In this document: positions 44,468 to 55,038 of the stretch, piece after piece
Numbering within the stretch: position 1 is the first letter of the stretch
How the letters are laid out: every line of letters starts with the position of its first letter
Assembly (NCBI RefSeq): GCF_003473485.1
Contig: NC_053045.1
Coordinates: 34,508,494 to 34,572,493, forward strand
DNA from: Medicago truncatula
Lineage: Eukaryota; Streptophyta; Magnoliopsida; Fabales; Fabaceae
Length of the DNA stretch: 64,000 nt
Direction of reading: 5' to 3'
Program-made: the position numbers and the translations under genes
The notes under the pieces: generated by a model
The model's database searches: none
The model's input: only the letters and a program-made list of their open reading frames with translations
Told to the model about the DNA's origin: nothing

Positions 44468-45073
44468 TTATGCAGATGTTAAGTGTTAACTATTAATGCT
44501 TAGTTGGTATATTAGATGTTGGGATCTAGTATTGTTATGTTATAGTTTAATGTTTATGTGCACCTATGAATGAAAATGGTTCTCTGTACCTCTGAATCTG
44601 GTTGTGTATAAACGATCGATTGAAAGGATAGTGAGATATTAGTAATAACAACAAATTTCTACTGACTTTTGTTAATTTGGTTTGCTTCTTTAGATCTGAT
44701 GCACTATTAAAATAACTTAATCTTATTCAAATGTATGGTTTTTTGAATGTGAAAAATAATGTAGTCTTCTAAAACAAATGAACACGCTTTTAATCAATTC
44801 GTTTCGGATAATTGGGAGAAAACTGGTGGACTTTATTACTTTTACATGATGGCATCTTCTCTAATTAATGAACACACTTTTAATCAGGTTGTTTCGGAGC
44901 ACATAATTGTTGTTGACCATTTCCATGAGCCAAATGAATATCCGCCAAATGGAAATGTCATGGAACGCATAAACAAATGGAAAAAATTTACCTACAAGAC
45001 ATATGGTGCACAAGAGAAGTTACCCAAAAAATATAGCTAAAACCTAAAAACATGAAAGTGAAATTAATAAAAA
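44468..45073. other. GRP 3'UTR and short unassigned open frame
   Basis: About 150 bases of probable 3'UTR share blocks with the UTR at 172-330. A 64-codon + frame at 44846-45040 (MMASSLINEHTFNQVVSEH...) has ordinary amino-acid composition but no domain I recognise. It could be a captured exon. I do not call it a gene. Confidence 0.4.
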
Positions 45074-46479
45074 GACTAAATGCACTTTCCCCCTATATCT
45101 TTCAAAAACTTGCAATTTTGGTCCCTAAGTATAAAAATTATAATTTTAGTTCCTTTAGATTTAACCCTATTGCAAATTTGATCTTTTTAGCCTTTGACCT
45201 AGTCAACGCTTGCGTGGCATGTCACGTGTGTAAATAATAAATTAAAAAAATTAAAAATAATAAAATCATTTTATAAATTAAATAAATAAAAATTTAAAAT
45301 CATTTAAAATTTTTAATTTTTTTCTAATTTTTTTATATTATTTATTTATTTCTGATTTTAAATTAAATAATATAAAAAAATCAGAAAAAAATTTAAAATA
45401 AAATTCAAAATAATACACATTCATCATTTGTCATTAATCCAGAATAAAAAACCTTCAATCTTCAATTTTCATGTCTTCATAACAATCTTCAAAAAAAAAA
45501 ATTAATTCAAAAGGCACAAAATTGTATTCATTTTCTAATCAAAGTTGTTACCTTTTAGTTTTATTTTTATTCAAGTTGTTACCTTTTAGTGGCATAAAAA
45601 TGCAAGATCCAACAACATTTCAAACCATGAAACCAATATTTTGAGAACAAGAACATTGCAAAAGATATTGGACAAAAGGTGGTGCTTTAAGGAACATACC
45701 AGTTGGTGTTGGAACAAGAAAAGTTACAAAAACGTTCATCAAATTCTAAACGTTCAACAACACCATCTTCATCTTCTCCATCAACATCATCCACTTCTTC
45801 AGTAGCAAAAGTTTCAGCTTCAGTTCCAGAAACTGACCCGACCCGACCCAGATTCATGTTGACCCGATTGTGAGAAATTTTGGCGAAGGTCTTCTTACGC
45901 TTCTTAGCTCCACCACGAAGACGAAGAGCAAGGTGGTGAGTGGACTCGTTCTGGATGTTACAATCGACGAGAATGCGGCCGTCGTCCAAGGAAGGTGCAC
46001 GGAAGCTACGAGATCTTGACGGTGGCGAAGTTGTATTAGGAGGGGTTGTCATTGGGAACAGCGGCGGCGTCTTCCAAGGGGGGAGACTCTTCCCGGAGAT
46101 AAGTTCTGGCGAGAGTTCATCACCTCGCTTCCTTTTTCATTTCGCTTCCTTTTAATTTTAATTTTTTTTTTATAATTTAATTACTTTTTTTATTTATTTA
46201 ATTTATAAAATGATTTTATGACATTTTAATTTTTTTTGTAAATTTAAAAAAAGATAGGTGATGAACTATCTTTTTTGTAAAATTAAAAAGATAGGTGATG
46301 AGTTCATCACCATGCGGACACACGTGGCATGCCACGCAGGCGTTGACTATTTTAAAATTGACTAAAATGATCAAATTTGCAATGGGCTAAATCTTAAGGG
46401 GTCAAAATTGTAGTTTTTGTACTTAGGAGGTCAAAATTGCAAGTTTTTGAAAGTTAGAGGGGAAAAGTGCACTTTAGCC
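45074..46479. mobile_element. Pack-MULE-like element with captured ubiquitin sequence, 1406 bp
   Basis: Long inverted termini of about 190 bases: left GACTAAATGCACTTTCCCCC, right the inverse of GGCTAAAGTGCACTTTTCCC, both running through AACTTGCAATTTTG and GCAAATTTGATC. A perfect 9-bp duplication, TAATAAAAA, flanks it (45065-45073 and 46480-46488), as expected for Mutator-like transposition. The interior carries a gene fragment at 45687-46052 on the reverse strand and no transposase. Confidence 0.9.
45687..46052 (-). pseudogene. Captured C-terminal ubiquitin / ribosomal eS31 (S27a) fusion fragment
   Basis: The reverse frame of 121 codons contains [17 protein letters not shown] then [16 protein letters not shown]. 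This is the last third of ubiquitin (LEDGRTLADYNIQKEST, LRLRGG) fused to the AKKRKK start of ribosomal protein eS31. Ubiquitin-eS31 fusions normally give one ubiquitin and one 40S subunit protein after cleavage at GG|AKK. Here ubiquitin residues 1 to about 48 are missing, several conserved positions are changed, and after AKKRKK the sequence becomes acidic and unlike eS31. An ATG 38 codons upstream of the RLRGG region opens the frame, so a chimeric peptide is possible, but I treat it as a fragment. Confidence 0.8.
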
Positions 46480-46488
46480 TAATAAAAA

Positions 46489-47169
46489 TAGTTGATGAAA
46501 TTTGAAGTTTATAACTATAATAATTCAGACATAAAGAGTGTAATTAATAAAATTGTTATGGAGCCGAGTTTGGTAATGCAAGCTTATGATCTAAGTAGAG
46601 ACATTAAGATGTTGGAAGACATTAAGATGTTTTAAGATGTTAGAAGGTATTTGACGTGAAAAAAAATAGGCAAGGATGAATTTTGAACATAATATTGTAA
46701 TTTAGATTTTTGTTTATTGTTGAATTTTGGGGAAATCCTGTACTGGTATTTTCGGGACCATATAAATGTGTTCATTGTGTAAACTGCTGACCCTTGGTTT
46801 GGTAGGAATAATAAGTGAACTCTATGTACCTCTTAAATAGAACGAGGGACCAAAATAAAGAACTTATCAAAGATACTACTCAAGAAATCAGTCACAAAAA
46901 ATTCACTGATGAATATTGAAAAGCCAAGCTTCGCTCGAAAATAGATCTTATTTAAGAGGCTAGTTAGCTTGTTCAAGAGAGGAAAACATGCAAACAAGCG
47001 TTCAACCCTCCACAAGCATAAACACACAGACAAATCATGCGTCGAAGACGAAAACAATTCCCTTCATCAAATTGAAGTGTTGAAGAAAAACTCTTAGACT
47101 CATGCAATAAGTAGTCGATGACATTGTAATAAAGAGATTTAATGTATATTTTAGAAATCACATCTGCCT
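46489..47169. other. Intergenic, nothing recognised
   Basis: AT-rich, with a small local repeat (GACATTAAGATGTT near 46600 and 46617). No gene is supported. Confidence 0.4.
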
Positions 47170-48285
47170 TTTTTTTATTTACCAAAATAAAGTTAACTAT
47201 TATCATTAATCAACCAATGTTCAATACAAGAAGAATAAGAATTAAAAATACGGTGACTAGCCCAAGAATAGGCCGCCGTAGTTAAAGTATGAGCAACCAT
47301 GTTTGTCTGTCTCCTAACAAACTTCACCTCGAAGTTGGAATGTAAAGATAACTGATAAATAATACTAAAAACAATCGCATAGAATTCTGAATCACTATGT
47401 CCCGCTGACGATAGAGCTTGCACTAGAGTATCAGAGTCAGACTCGAAGACAACCCGATCCCATCTGTTTACATCAGCAAAGTAAATAGCATCGAGTAAGG
47501 CTACTGCCTCCCTCTCCAACATATGTCAAAAACAAAATCTGCCAAGTGACTCTCAGTTCCAACTCGCGTTTGTAGCACAGTCGAAAGTCCTGCCTAATAC
47601 CAACTTTCACACGCAACCGTACAACCCACGAAAGCATGCCAATCTTCCTCAACAGCCGTATCACACTAAGGGCAGATCACCTCACATTGTACATGTCGTG
47701 AACGAATTCACCTTCCAGTTTTTATGTCACTCTCCCTCAACATGGAACCGATCAGTGTGTAACAACTCCATCATATCCAGTTTATAACGAGTCTTTAACA
47801 GTATACCTCCCGTTACGTTTCATCATCCACGTTATTCTATCATTCTGAACTTCCGCAAACAGTGGTGTATCGAGAATAGTTTGCACCATATCATCTGAAA
47901 ACAAAGATTCAATCTTATCAATGTCCCAAACTCTTTCCTCGTCAACTATCAAATCAGACACACACAAACTATGCACGTATTGGCCTTGTGGGGATTGAAT
48001 CCAACTACCGTGAACACCTCGAACTCACGGATCATTCATCACACTGACATGTTGCCCATCTCCAATCGTCCATCTACAACCATATAAAAGTAACTGACGC
48101 GAATTCCAAATACTCCGCCAACCAAAACTTGGGTTATTACTAAGTTTAGCACCCAAAAATGGAGACAGTGGAAAGCACCTCGATTTAAAAAATTTAGCAA
48201 CTAAAGAATCAGGTTTAGACAGAAAACCCCATCCTTGCTTAACTACCATAGCAAGATTAAAAGCTATCATTAAACAATTGTTATC
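47170..48285 (-). pseudogene. 5'-truncated LINE fragment: late ORF2 with RNase H
   Basis: Reading right to left, the segments are MIAFNLAMVVKQGWGFLSKPDSLVAKFFKSRCFP...FGWRSIWNSR (48025-48270), then the DLIVDEERVWDIDKIESLF and NGRYTVKDS region (47782-47976), then a Cys/Trp-poor remnant of the RT zinc knuckle, then RNase H (47193-47522, with FESDSDTLVQAL and VRRQTNMVAHTLTTAA). Frames change between segments. A poly-A-like run (T's on +) at 47171-47178 marks the 3' end. RT motifs are absent because the copy is cut off at about 48285. Confidence 0.85.
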
Positions 48286-48514
48286 ATGTTTTTTTTTGTC
48301 AAGAAATTATTGATCACCTAGTCATCTCAAAGATGCCATTATTTTATCGTCAAATTCACATTCATGATCTTTAATTTGATGTTCCTAACCTTTATGCACT
48401 TTATAATTATGCATTTTCTTCGTTAAAAAAAATATGCGTTTTCTTCCTCCTCTTTAGATTTGTGAAACTTAAACATTTCGTCGCCTTTTACTTCATTGTA
48501 AATGGTTTAAAATT

Positions 48515-49248
48515 TGGTGTGTGTTCACATGGGAAAGGTTAATCCTTTCCCACCATGAAAAAGTTGGATTCAATGATTAGATTAAGTGAAGAACATATTC
48601 TCTCAACACTAGATTTTTCTTCACACTATCTTCCAACAATTTAAAAATTTCGTAAATTAATTTTCAGAAATTAAAAAAATCGAAAAAATATAAAAAAATT
48701 CAGATAATTTTTTTTTTAAAATTCTTTAATTCATTTATTGAATGTTAGAAAAAAAAATTGATTTTTTTTTATTTCAATAAAAATAAAATTTTGGAAACTA
48801 AGATAAGTTTTTATTTTTCTAAAAATAATATATTTTTTAATTTCATAATAAAATAAGATATTCTGAAAAATAAAATAAAAATCCTAAACAAATATTTTGA
48901 AATTAAAGTTTTTTTATTTTTCTAAGAAAATAAAATTCTGGAAAATAAGGTTTTTGAAATAATTTTTTGAAATAAAATTCTGGAATTTTTTTTTTCAATT
49001 TTTCAAAAAAAAAACTCTAACATTCAATAATTGAATTACAGAATTTTAAAAAAATTATCTGAATTTTTTTGATTTTTTTAATTTCTGAAAATTAATTTTT
49101 GGAATTTTTAAATTGTTGGAAGATAGTGTGAAGAAAAATCTAGTGTTGAAAGAGCATGTTAAGAATATGTTCTTCACTTAATCTAATCATTGAATCCAAC
49201 TTTCCCATGGTGGAAAAGAACTAACCTTTCCCATGTGAAATGCCACTT
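48515..49248. mobile_element. Long fold-back element (near-perfect palindrome)
   Basis: The left arm from CACATGGGAAAGGTTA (about 48526) is repeated in inverse at the right (TAACCTTTCCCATGTG, ending about 49239). The arms stay alike for roughly 340 bases, through GTTGGATTCAATGATTAG and ATCTTCCAACAATTTAAA, leaving almost no loop. An outer GGCATTT/AAATGCC is clear only on the right. A related single end occurs at 18735-18785. There is no coding sequence and I cannot fix a target duplication. Confidence 0.82.
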
Positions 49249-49586
49249 TAAAACTTTATTCACAAGCCCTTTTTAATACATGCCATTTTACTTTCACGCA
49301 TTTAAGGATTTCAATCTATTTTACTTTTGTTTCTTTTAACAAAGAGGGTGAAACCCAAAAGAAACAACTGCAAAGCAACACTGCGAAAATGTATCATCTC
49401 AATAGAATTTGCAAAAAGTAACTAACTAATATGAGTCGAAGGTTGCTCATAAATAATCATCTTCGAATATAACCTATTGTTGTGAGTTAAAATCCTCTCA
49501 ATTTAATATTGTCTCTATAACATCCATTAAAAAAAATATATAAGTAATTAATAGTGGTGAGACATACTTAATGATACGACTCCTTA
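49249..49586. other. Intergenic, nothing recognised
   Basis: AT-rich sequence between the fold-back element and the SINE. Confidence 0.4.
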
Positions 49587-49603
49587 TCTAATTTTTTATA
49601 TTT

Positions 49604-49741
49604 TTTTTTTTTGGTCTTAGATGAAGTGGTAATCCACTGAAAATAAACTCACACACAACTGTGAGGTCCCGGGTTCGAACCCGGGTCATGACGTCCGCCT
49701 TGCAATTTCGGCATTTGCCAGTTGAGCTAGGACTTCTAGAC
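49604..49741 (-). mobile_element. tRNA-derived SINE, 138 bp
   Basis: On the reverse strand a pol III promoter is visible: A box TAGCTCAACTGG (+ 49718-49729) and B box GGGTTCGAACCC (around + 49671-49682). The element ends in a poly-A run (T's at about 49604-49612 on +). A 17-bp target duplication, TCTAATTTTTTATATTT, flanks it exactly (49587-49603 and 49742-49758). The body has no tRNA cloverleaf 3' half, so it is a SINE and not a tRNA gene. Confidence 0.93.
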
Positions 49742-49889
49742 TCTAATTTTTTATATTTATCTTTCACCAAATAACATTCTCCATTTATTTTAAAAAAATA
49801 AATAAATAGAAAGGATCCTAACTCAATCGTTTAATGTAATATTTTCCATTTATTTAAAAAATCCATTTATTTTGCATTCAAAACATCAT

Positions 49890-50420
49890 GATTCACATAA
49901 CTCGTTGCCATGTATCTTATAGCATAATTTATAACCTGCTGCCACCTGCCACGACTGTTGTGGTCTCTCAAAGCCCGTACAATGCTCCTCCTTATTCCTC
50001 CACAAACATAATAGCGCTAATTCCATCCAAAACATCCACTGGAAACTAATCTTTCAAAATCTCTTCATTCCATTGACCATTTGTATCCACCAACTCAGAC
50101 ACCATGACATTCCTCAAACATCCAAATTTACAATTTTAAAACCACAATCCACCCAACATTGTTTCCATGCGTGAATACTTTGTCCATACTCAAAATCCTT
50201 CAACTTAGGCCAAAGCTTAGTTAAATTTTTCCATAAGCATAAATCATTAGACTTAGCTATGACATTATCAAGATCATGGGTATCATTACGGCAATACTTA
50301 CCTTGCATAACATCACACCATAAAGCCTTCTCACCACACAAAATCTTCCATCTTATTTTCATAAGGCAAAGCTTGGTTCATTTCGTCAAGTCTTCTAATG
50401 TCCTGCATTCCAACATTCTT
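49890..50420 (-). pseudogene. Degenerate LINE fragment (region between RT and RNase H)
   Basis: The reverse frame 50114-50362 reads MKIRWKILCGEKALWCDVMQGKYCRN, then NDLCLWKNLTKLWPKLKDFEYGQSIHAWKQCWVD. This matches in order the LW..VL.GKY and W..W...G..I..W.D.W segment downstream of LINE RT domains. Nearby reverse sequence down to about 49900 (LW..KEEH..G) looks like the region before RNase H in other frames. No RT core is present. Confidence 0.75.
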
Positions 50421-50825
50421 TGGATGTGAAACAACCACCTAAATGATCAAATGAAAGCACGTTGCAATTTTTGGATCTCATGTAAACAAGTTCTAGGTTT
50501 CATAGTGGTCGTCATAGGGTAAATCAATAAAGTTATAAAAACGGAGCAAAACAAGAGAGACCAAAATATTGATTTTACGAGTTATTGTACCAAAATGAAA
50601 ACTGAAAATTACTTAGGGGACCAAAAGACTAATTAAATCTTTTTTTTAATATATGTAAAATGATCAAAAACTCGGTTATTATGTATTTAGAATGTGGGGG
50701 ACCATGATCTCTAGAGGCGGCCCTTGTCCTGTGCCACTAGTGTGTGTATTATAAAATAGTTTTCAACTATTTAATTTGACATTTTGCTTTTTAATTAAAA
50801 AAACTGTATAATTTCTTTCACGACT
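50421..50825. other. Intergenic, nothing recognised
   Basis: AT-rich sequence, with GGGACCAAAA-type phrases near 50548 and 50615 that may be remnants of a Mutator-like MITE. Confidence 0.4.
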
Positions 50826-51722
50826 ACGTGTGTGTTTGGTATGACGGTGGGGAGAATTGATTTTGATAGAATTGAGTTTGAGAAAATTGATTTTGGTTAA
50901 AAGTGAGTTAGATATAAATTGATTATGTTTGGATACGCTTAATTAAAAGTGATTCTTTTGAGTTGATATTGTTTGGATACATTGAATCAAAATTGATTGT
51001 GAATGTATAATGACCATATTATCCCTTTAGTATTTAATTGTAGAAAATTTGGCATTTTATAAAAAATAAAAATAAAAAATAAGAATAAAAAAGATTGGAC
51101 CTTATCCTTTAACCCATTGTCATCGTCTTCTCTAACCAAGAAAATCTACTTCCCCACTCACAAGAGTCGCAACAACAGCAAAAAAAAAGTCTATATTGTA
51201 CTCCATTGATGCACCAAGGCAAGAACTGAAATGTCCACTTCTAGCGTAATCAAACAAATTCGTTTCATTTTCTCTTTTTAAGTTTAATTCGTCAAATTTT
51301 CCCCTCTCTTATCTCTAAGTTTAATCAAACAAATTCGTTTCATTGACACCACAATTTCTGAAATCAGCTGGTAAGAAAACAATAAAAGGAATAGGCATTA
51401 AGAAATGCAGAGATGGAAGACAAATTGAAATGGGTTGGGCAAGAGGAACTGAAAAGCCGAACAGATGTAAGGAAAAAGAGAGAGGTGATGGTGAGGGTAA
51501 AGAAGGAAAAATGTGAGTTATATAAATGTCAGTTAAATATAATAGAAGAATTGATTCTAGCCCACCGCAGAAGCTGAGATTTGTAGCTTCTCATAGAATT
51601 GATTTTGGAAGACAAAATCACTTTTAGAAAAGAAAACCAAACATGATGGAAAATAAAGAAACCACGGTGAAGGTCTCCAAACGGCGTTTGAGGCTAAAAA
51701 AAGCCATACCAAACAGGCACTA
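50826..51722. mobile_element. Putative non-autonomous TIR element
   Basis: GTGTGTTTGGTATGACGGTG at the left matches the inverse of the right end, GTGCCTGTTTGGTATGGC. Inner phrases AGAATTGATTTTG occur in inverse relation (about 50850 and 51595). The left part is related to 27665-27850. The target duplication is unclear, so the superfamily is open. There is no coding sequence. Confidence 0.55.
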
Positions 51723-52127
51723 CATGTCATTAAATAGTTTGAAAATTATGAACGTTTTTTATTTTTTATGAAATTTTTATTAAAACTAAAAATCTAAATA
51801 TTTGTTGCTTTCAAGTTATAATAAATCAAACAAACCATGATTATCTATTTCAATGGCACTAACAATATAACAAAAAAATATAATATATTTTTTTAATGAC
51901 ACCAATAACAATCTTTATTATAGAAAAGTTGTTTAAGGGTATAATTGGGATATTACATTTTTCAATATCCCTATTTTATTGGTGAGAGTTCTTCCACTGC
52001 AAACGTAAAACTAAGATTTCTCTATGATCACTTTATTGATTGAATATTTTTTCTACGTTTGAGAAATCATAGCCATATAATCTCTTTTCTCAAACCATGT
52101 TCTTCTACCCTTTACTCTTTCAACAAT
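51723..52127. other. Intergenic, nothing recognised
   Basis: AT-rich sequence before the copia remnant. Confidence 0.4.
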
Positions 52128-53397
52128 GTTAGATATTTATTTTGAATTTGAAAAATTGTGAGTTACAAAGATATATATATTCTTTGTACGTCGGGTTATG
52201 ATATTCTAGGGTTTTCAATTGGGGAAATTGAAACCTAAAGGAAAGATTGCAGTCGTTCGCCTCCTTTAGGGAACTGGGGGGAGGGGGGTGGAAGAATTAT
52301 ATGTTGAGTGTTTTAGATCAATGAAGACCGAAGAGTTTTAGGGTGCCTCGTGCAAAGATAGAGGAACCTCTTGTATTGATGGGGTCATCACATCGGTTGA
52401 TTAAGCTTCGTTATCTTAGATAGTTGTAGGTTTGAATCCCAATGTCAAGGTTCAAGGGATACATCAAGGATTGTTGAAAGATTTGGGTTCATGGTGGAAT
52501 TCTCATATCTTAATGAGCAATATTAGTGTAAACGTTTTCACAAATAATTGGTGTTAAATATTCAACAAAAACTTCATTGACATTTTTCTTTGGAAGAGGA
52601 TGTAACCCACTAGAGAGGATGGTGTGGGTGAACCAGTATAATTGTCGCGTTCGTCTCTCTTATCCCTTAAGTATTTAATTTCTATTTTTGAATTAATTCA
52701 ATTGTGGGTTTTGAAAATTGTGTTGAAAAACCCATGTTTGATTGATTTGAAAGAAACTCTATTAAGTGTATAATTTGTTAAGAATCGATAACATCAAGGA
52801 GGGATTCTTAGAATTCTAAATCTTAATCACCCAGTTGAATAAATATTGTATTGTTTGCATTTACTTCCTAATGGTTCAATTTGGCTGAAAATAAGTTTTA
52901 ACAAGTTAAGTTCTTTTTCAAATTAAGAGATATTCTCTATCATTTAATCCGATTAAGTCAAATGGTATCGCTTATTCGATATCTTGTGTTTTGTGTTGAC
53001 CTTCTTTAACGTTCAATTTCTCGTTTGTGTGATCGAATAAGTGTGATATGAAAATAATCGATTTTCCTTTGCTACAACTTTGATTTATTTTTTATATATT
53101 CACTCCCTCTAGATACTTTGAGCCATTGAATAACTATTTAATAAGTGGCATCTAAGCGTGTGTTCATTTTGACTAAGTGCTTAATTGCCTTTCAAAATTC
53201 AAGTTATGGCCTCAAAGAGTCCAAATGGAGATTACAATATAACATCAATGTTAAATGGTGAGAATTATGCTTTTTGGAAAAACCATATGTGAGTCCATCT
53301 CAAGGATTATGATTTGGAAGTTTGGGGAGTCCATTTATGTCCTTCTCCATTTCTACAATTTGGAGAGATATAGACACACAAATTTTTGAAAAAAGTA
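52128..53397 (+). mobile_element. Ty1/copia-like remnant: LTR-like sequence, PBS-like site and gag start
   Basis: ATG at 53206 opens a frame reading MASKSPNGDYNITSMLNGENYAFWKNHM then a stop (TGA, about 53289). The frame continues after it as VHLKDYDLEVWGVHL. This is the start of a copia gag (NGENY.FWK.RM..HL....LW). TGGCATCTAAGCG at 53148 resembles the initiator-Met primer site TGGTATCAGAGC. The ~1 kb before it would be the LTR, and I place its start at TGTTAGATAT only tentatively. Everything after gag residue ~60 is missing, and a MITE has landed at the right edge. Confidence 0.6.
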
Positions 53398-53406
53398 AAA
53401 AATAAT

Positions 53407-53722
53407 GGCTTAATACATGCTTTGGTCCCTTAACTTATTTTTGAATTTCAGTTTGGTCCCCTAACTTTAAACTGTCTCAATTTGGTCCCCTAACTATACC
53501 CCGTTTATCCAACTGGTCCTTTCTGTTAGTTTTTGTCAAAAAACGTTAACTTTGTCCATGTTGGCTAGATGGATAAAGTTAATATTTTTTGAAAAACACT
53601 AACAGAAAGGACCACTTGGGTAAACAGAAGTATACTTAGGGGACCAAATTGAGACAATTTAAAGTTAGAGGACCAAATTGAAATTCAAAAATAAGTTAAG
53701 GGAGCAAAACATGTATTAAACC
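53407..53722. mobile_element. Mutator-like MITE, 316 bp, complete
   Basis: Ends are GGCTTAATACATGCTTTGGT and its inverse ...CATGTATTAAACC. A perfect 9-bp duplication, AAAAATAAT, flanks it (53398-53406 and 53723-53731). This is the reference copy for the family split by the Helitron at 1085-18006. Confidence 0.94.
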
Positions 53723-53955
53723 AAAAATAATTAATGATGATGAGACCCATTCAGTGGTAGGACTCACCATCTATTCTTTTGTGTCTATCTTTCTCCAAAT
53801 TGCAAAACTTCATTTATCTTTATATATAAAATTTAACCCGTAAGCCAATTTTTAACCTAATTTTAACCTAGATTTTATGATGAATTTTACGTTATTACCT
53901 CCGTGTTCAATTAAACCTGTTTAATTAAGAGATTTTTTTTTTGACAAGAAGAAAC

Positions 53956-55038
53956 TTATTGCATTTCATTCAAAATAATAGTAGAGATACAAGATGGAAT
54001 CCTAATATGAATATGGAAACTAGCATGACGCAAAGCCACTCTAGCAAAGCTATGAGCGACTTTGTTGGCTTGTCTCCGAATGAACCTAACATCAGAGGTT
54101 ACTAAATCAGAAGCTAACAGACGTCTACAATCATTAATAACTGCGCTAAAATTAGAGACGCCACTAGTACTACCATAAAGACTGTTTACCATAATTTTGG
54201 AGTCAAGCTCAAAGTCCACAATACCTAGTTGGAGATCACGAACCCAGTGCATTGCTGATAACAAACCCAAAGCCTCACCCAAATCGACATCAAGGAGCGG
54301 AGTCATCCATTCAGTCTTGGCTAAAACAAAACGACCTTCTTCATCTTGAATGCAAACACCAATACCAACCCGATTCCGAGCTTGAGAAAAGGACGCATCA
54401 ACATTACAAGTAAACCTACCAGGACTTGGTTTAATCCACTTCAAATCATTCGGGGTGGAAGGATTTTGAGGGCTAGGATGCCGAATATTCTGAGCATTCC
54501 TCCAGCTAGTAAGAAGAGAACCTGCACGAGCACAAATATCTTGAGTTGTATCAGTGATGTTGTTCCATACCTTATTGTTTCGATGCTTCCAAATACTCCA
54601 AAGGGTCACACTGAAGATTTGCTTTTGCTGCTGATCCAGGTGTTGTAGGATAGCAAACACATTGGTTGGAAAACTGACATTGATATCAAAGACAGCCATC
54701 AAAGGGCTCCATAAGCCAATACGTTGCCAACAAAGCATACTTTTACTACACATAAAGAACAAATGGTTGCTATCCTCTCCAAAATCATCACACACTGCAC
54801 ACCTGTCAGTACACTGAACTCCTTTAGATTGCAAACGAATTCTCGTGGGCAAGCAATCGCGGCAAGCTCGCCAAAGGAAATTCTTAACTTTCGGGGGCAA
54901 TTTTAAGCTCCAGATACAATTCCAGTTACCCGGTACACGGTGTTGAACAATTGCCATATCATGATTCAGAATATCTTTATAAGCACTTTTAACTGAATAA
55001 TTACCATCCCTTTCAAAATTTTCAAACAGGCATATCAT
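53956..55038 (-). pseudogene. LINE ORF2, 3' part: zinc knuckle and RNase H
   Basis: The open frame reads ERDGNYSVKSAYKDI at the start of the conserved region. The RT-associated zinc knuckle follows (WRACRDCLPTRIRL...CAVCDDFGEDSNHLFFMC). Next is an RNase H domain with NVDAS, a GEALGLLSA helix, ELDSK and RRQANKVAHSFAR, giving the D-E-D residues and His in order. It ends just before the poly-A. It is in a different frame from the RT part, so it is not translated from its own ATG in the parent element; the ATG at its start is accidental. Confidence 0.9.

Noticed and set aside
49604-49741. tRNA gene
   Set aside because: A and B boxes are present, but there is no acceptor-stem pairing or tRNA 3' half. 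The poly-A tail and 17-bp target duplication show a SINE.
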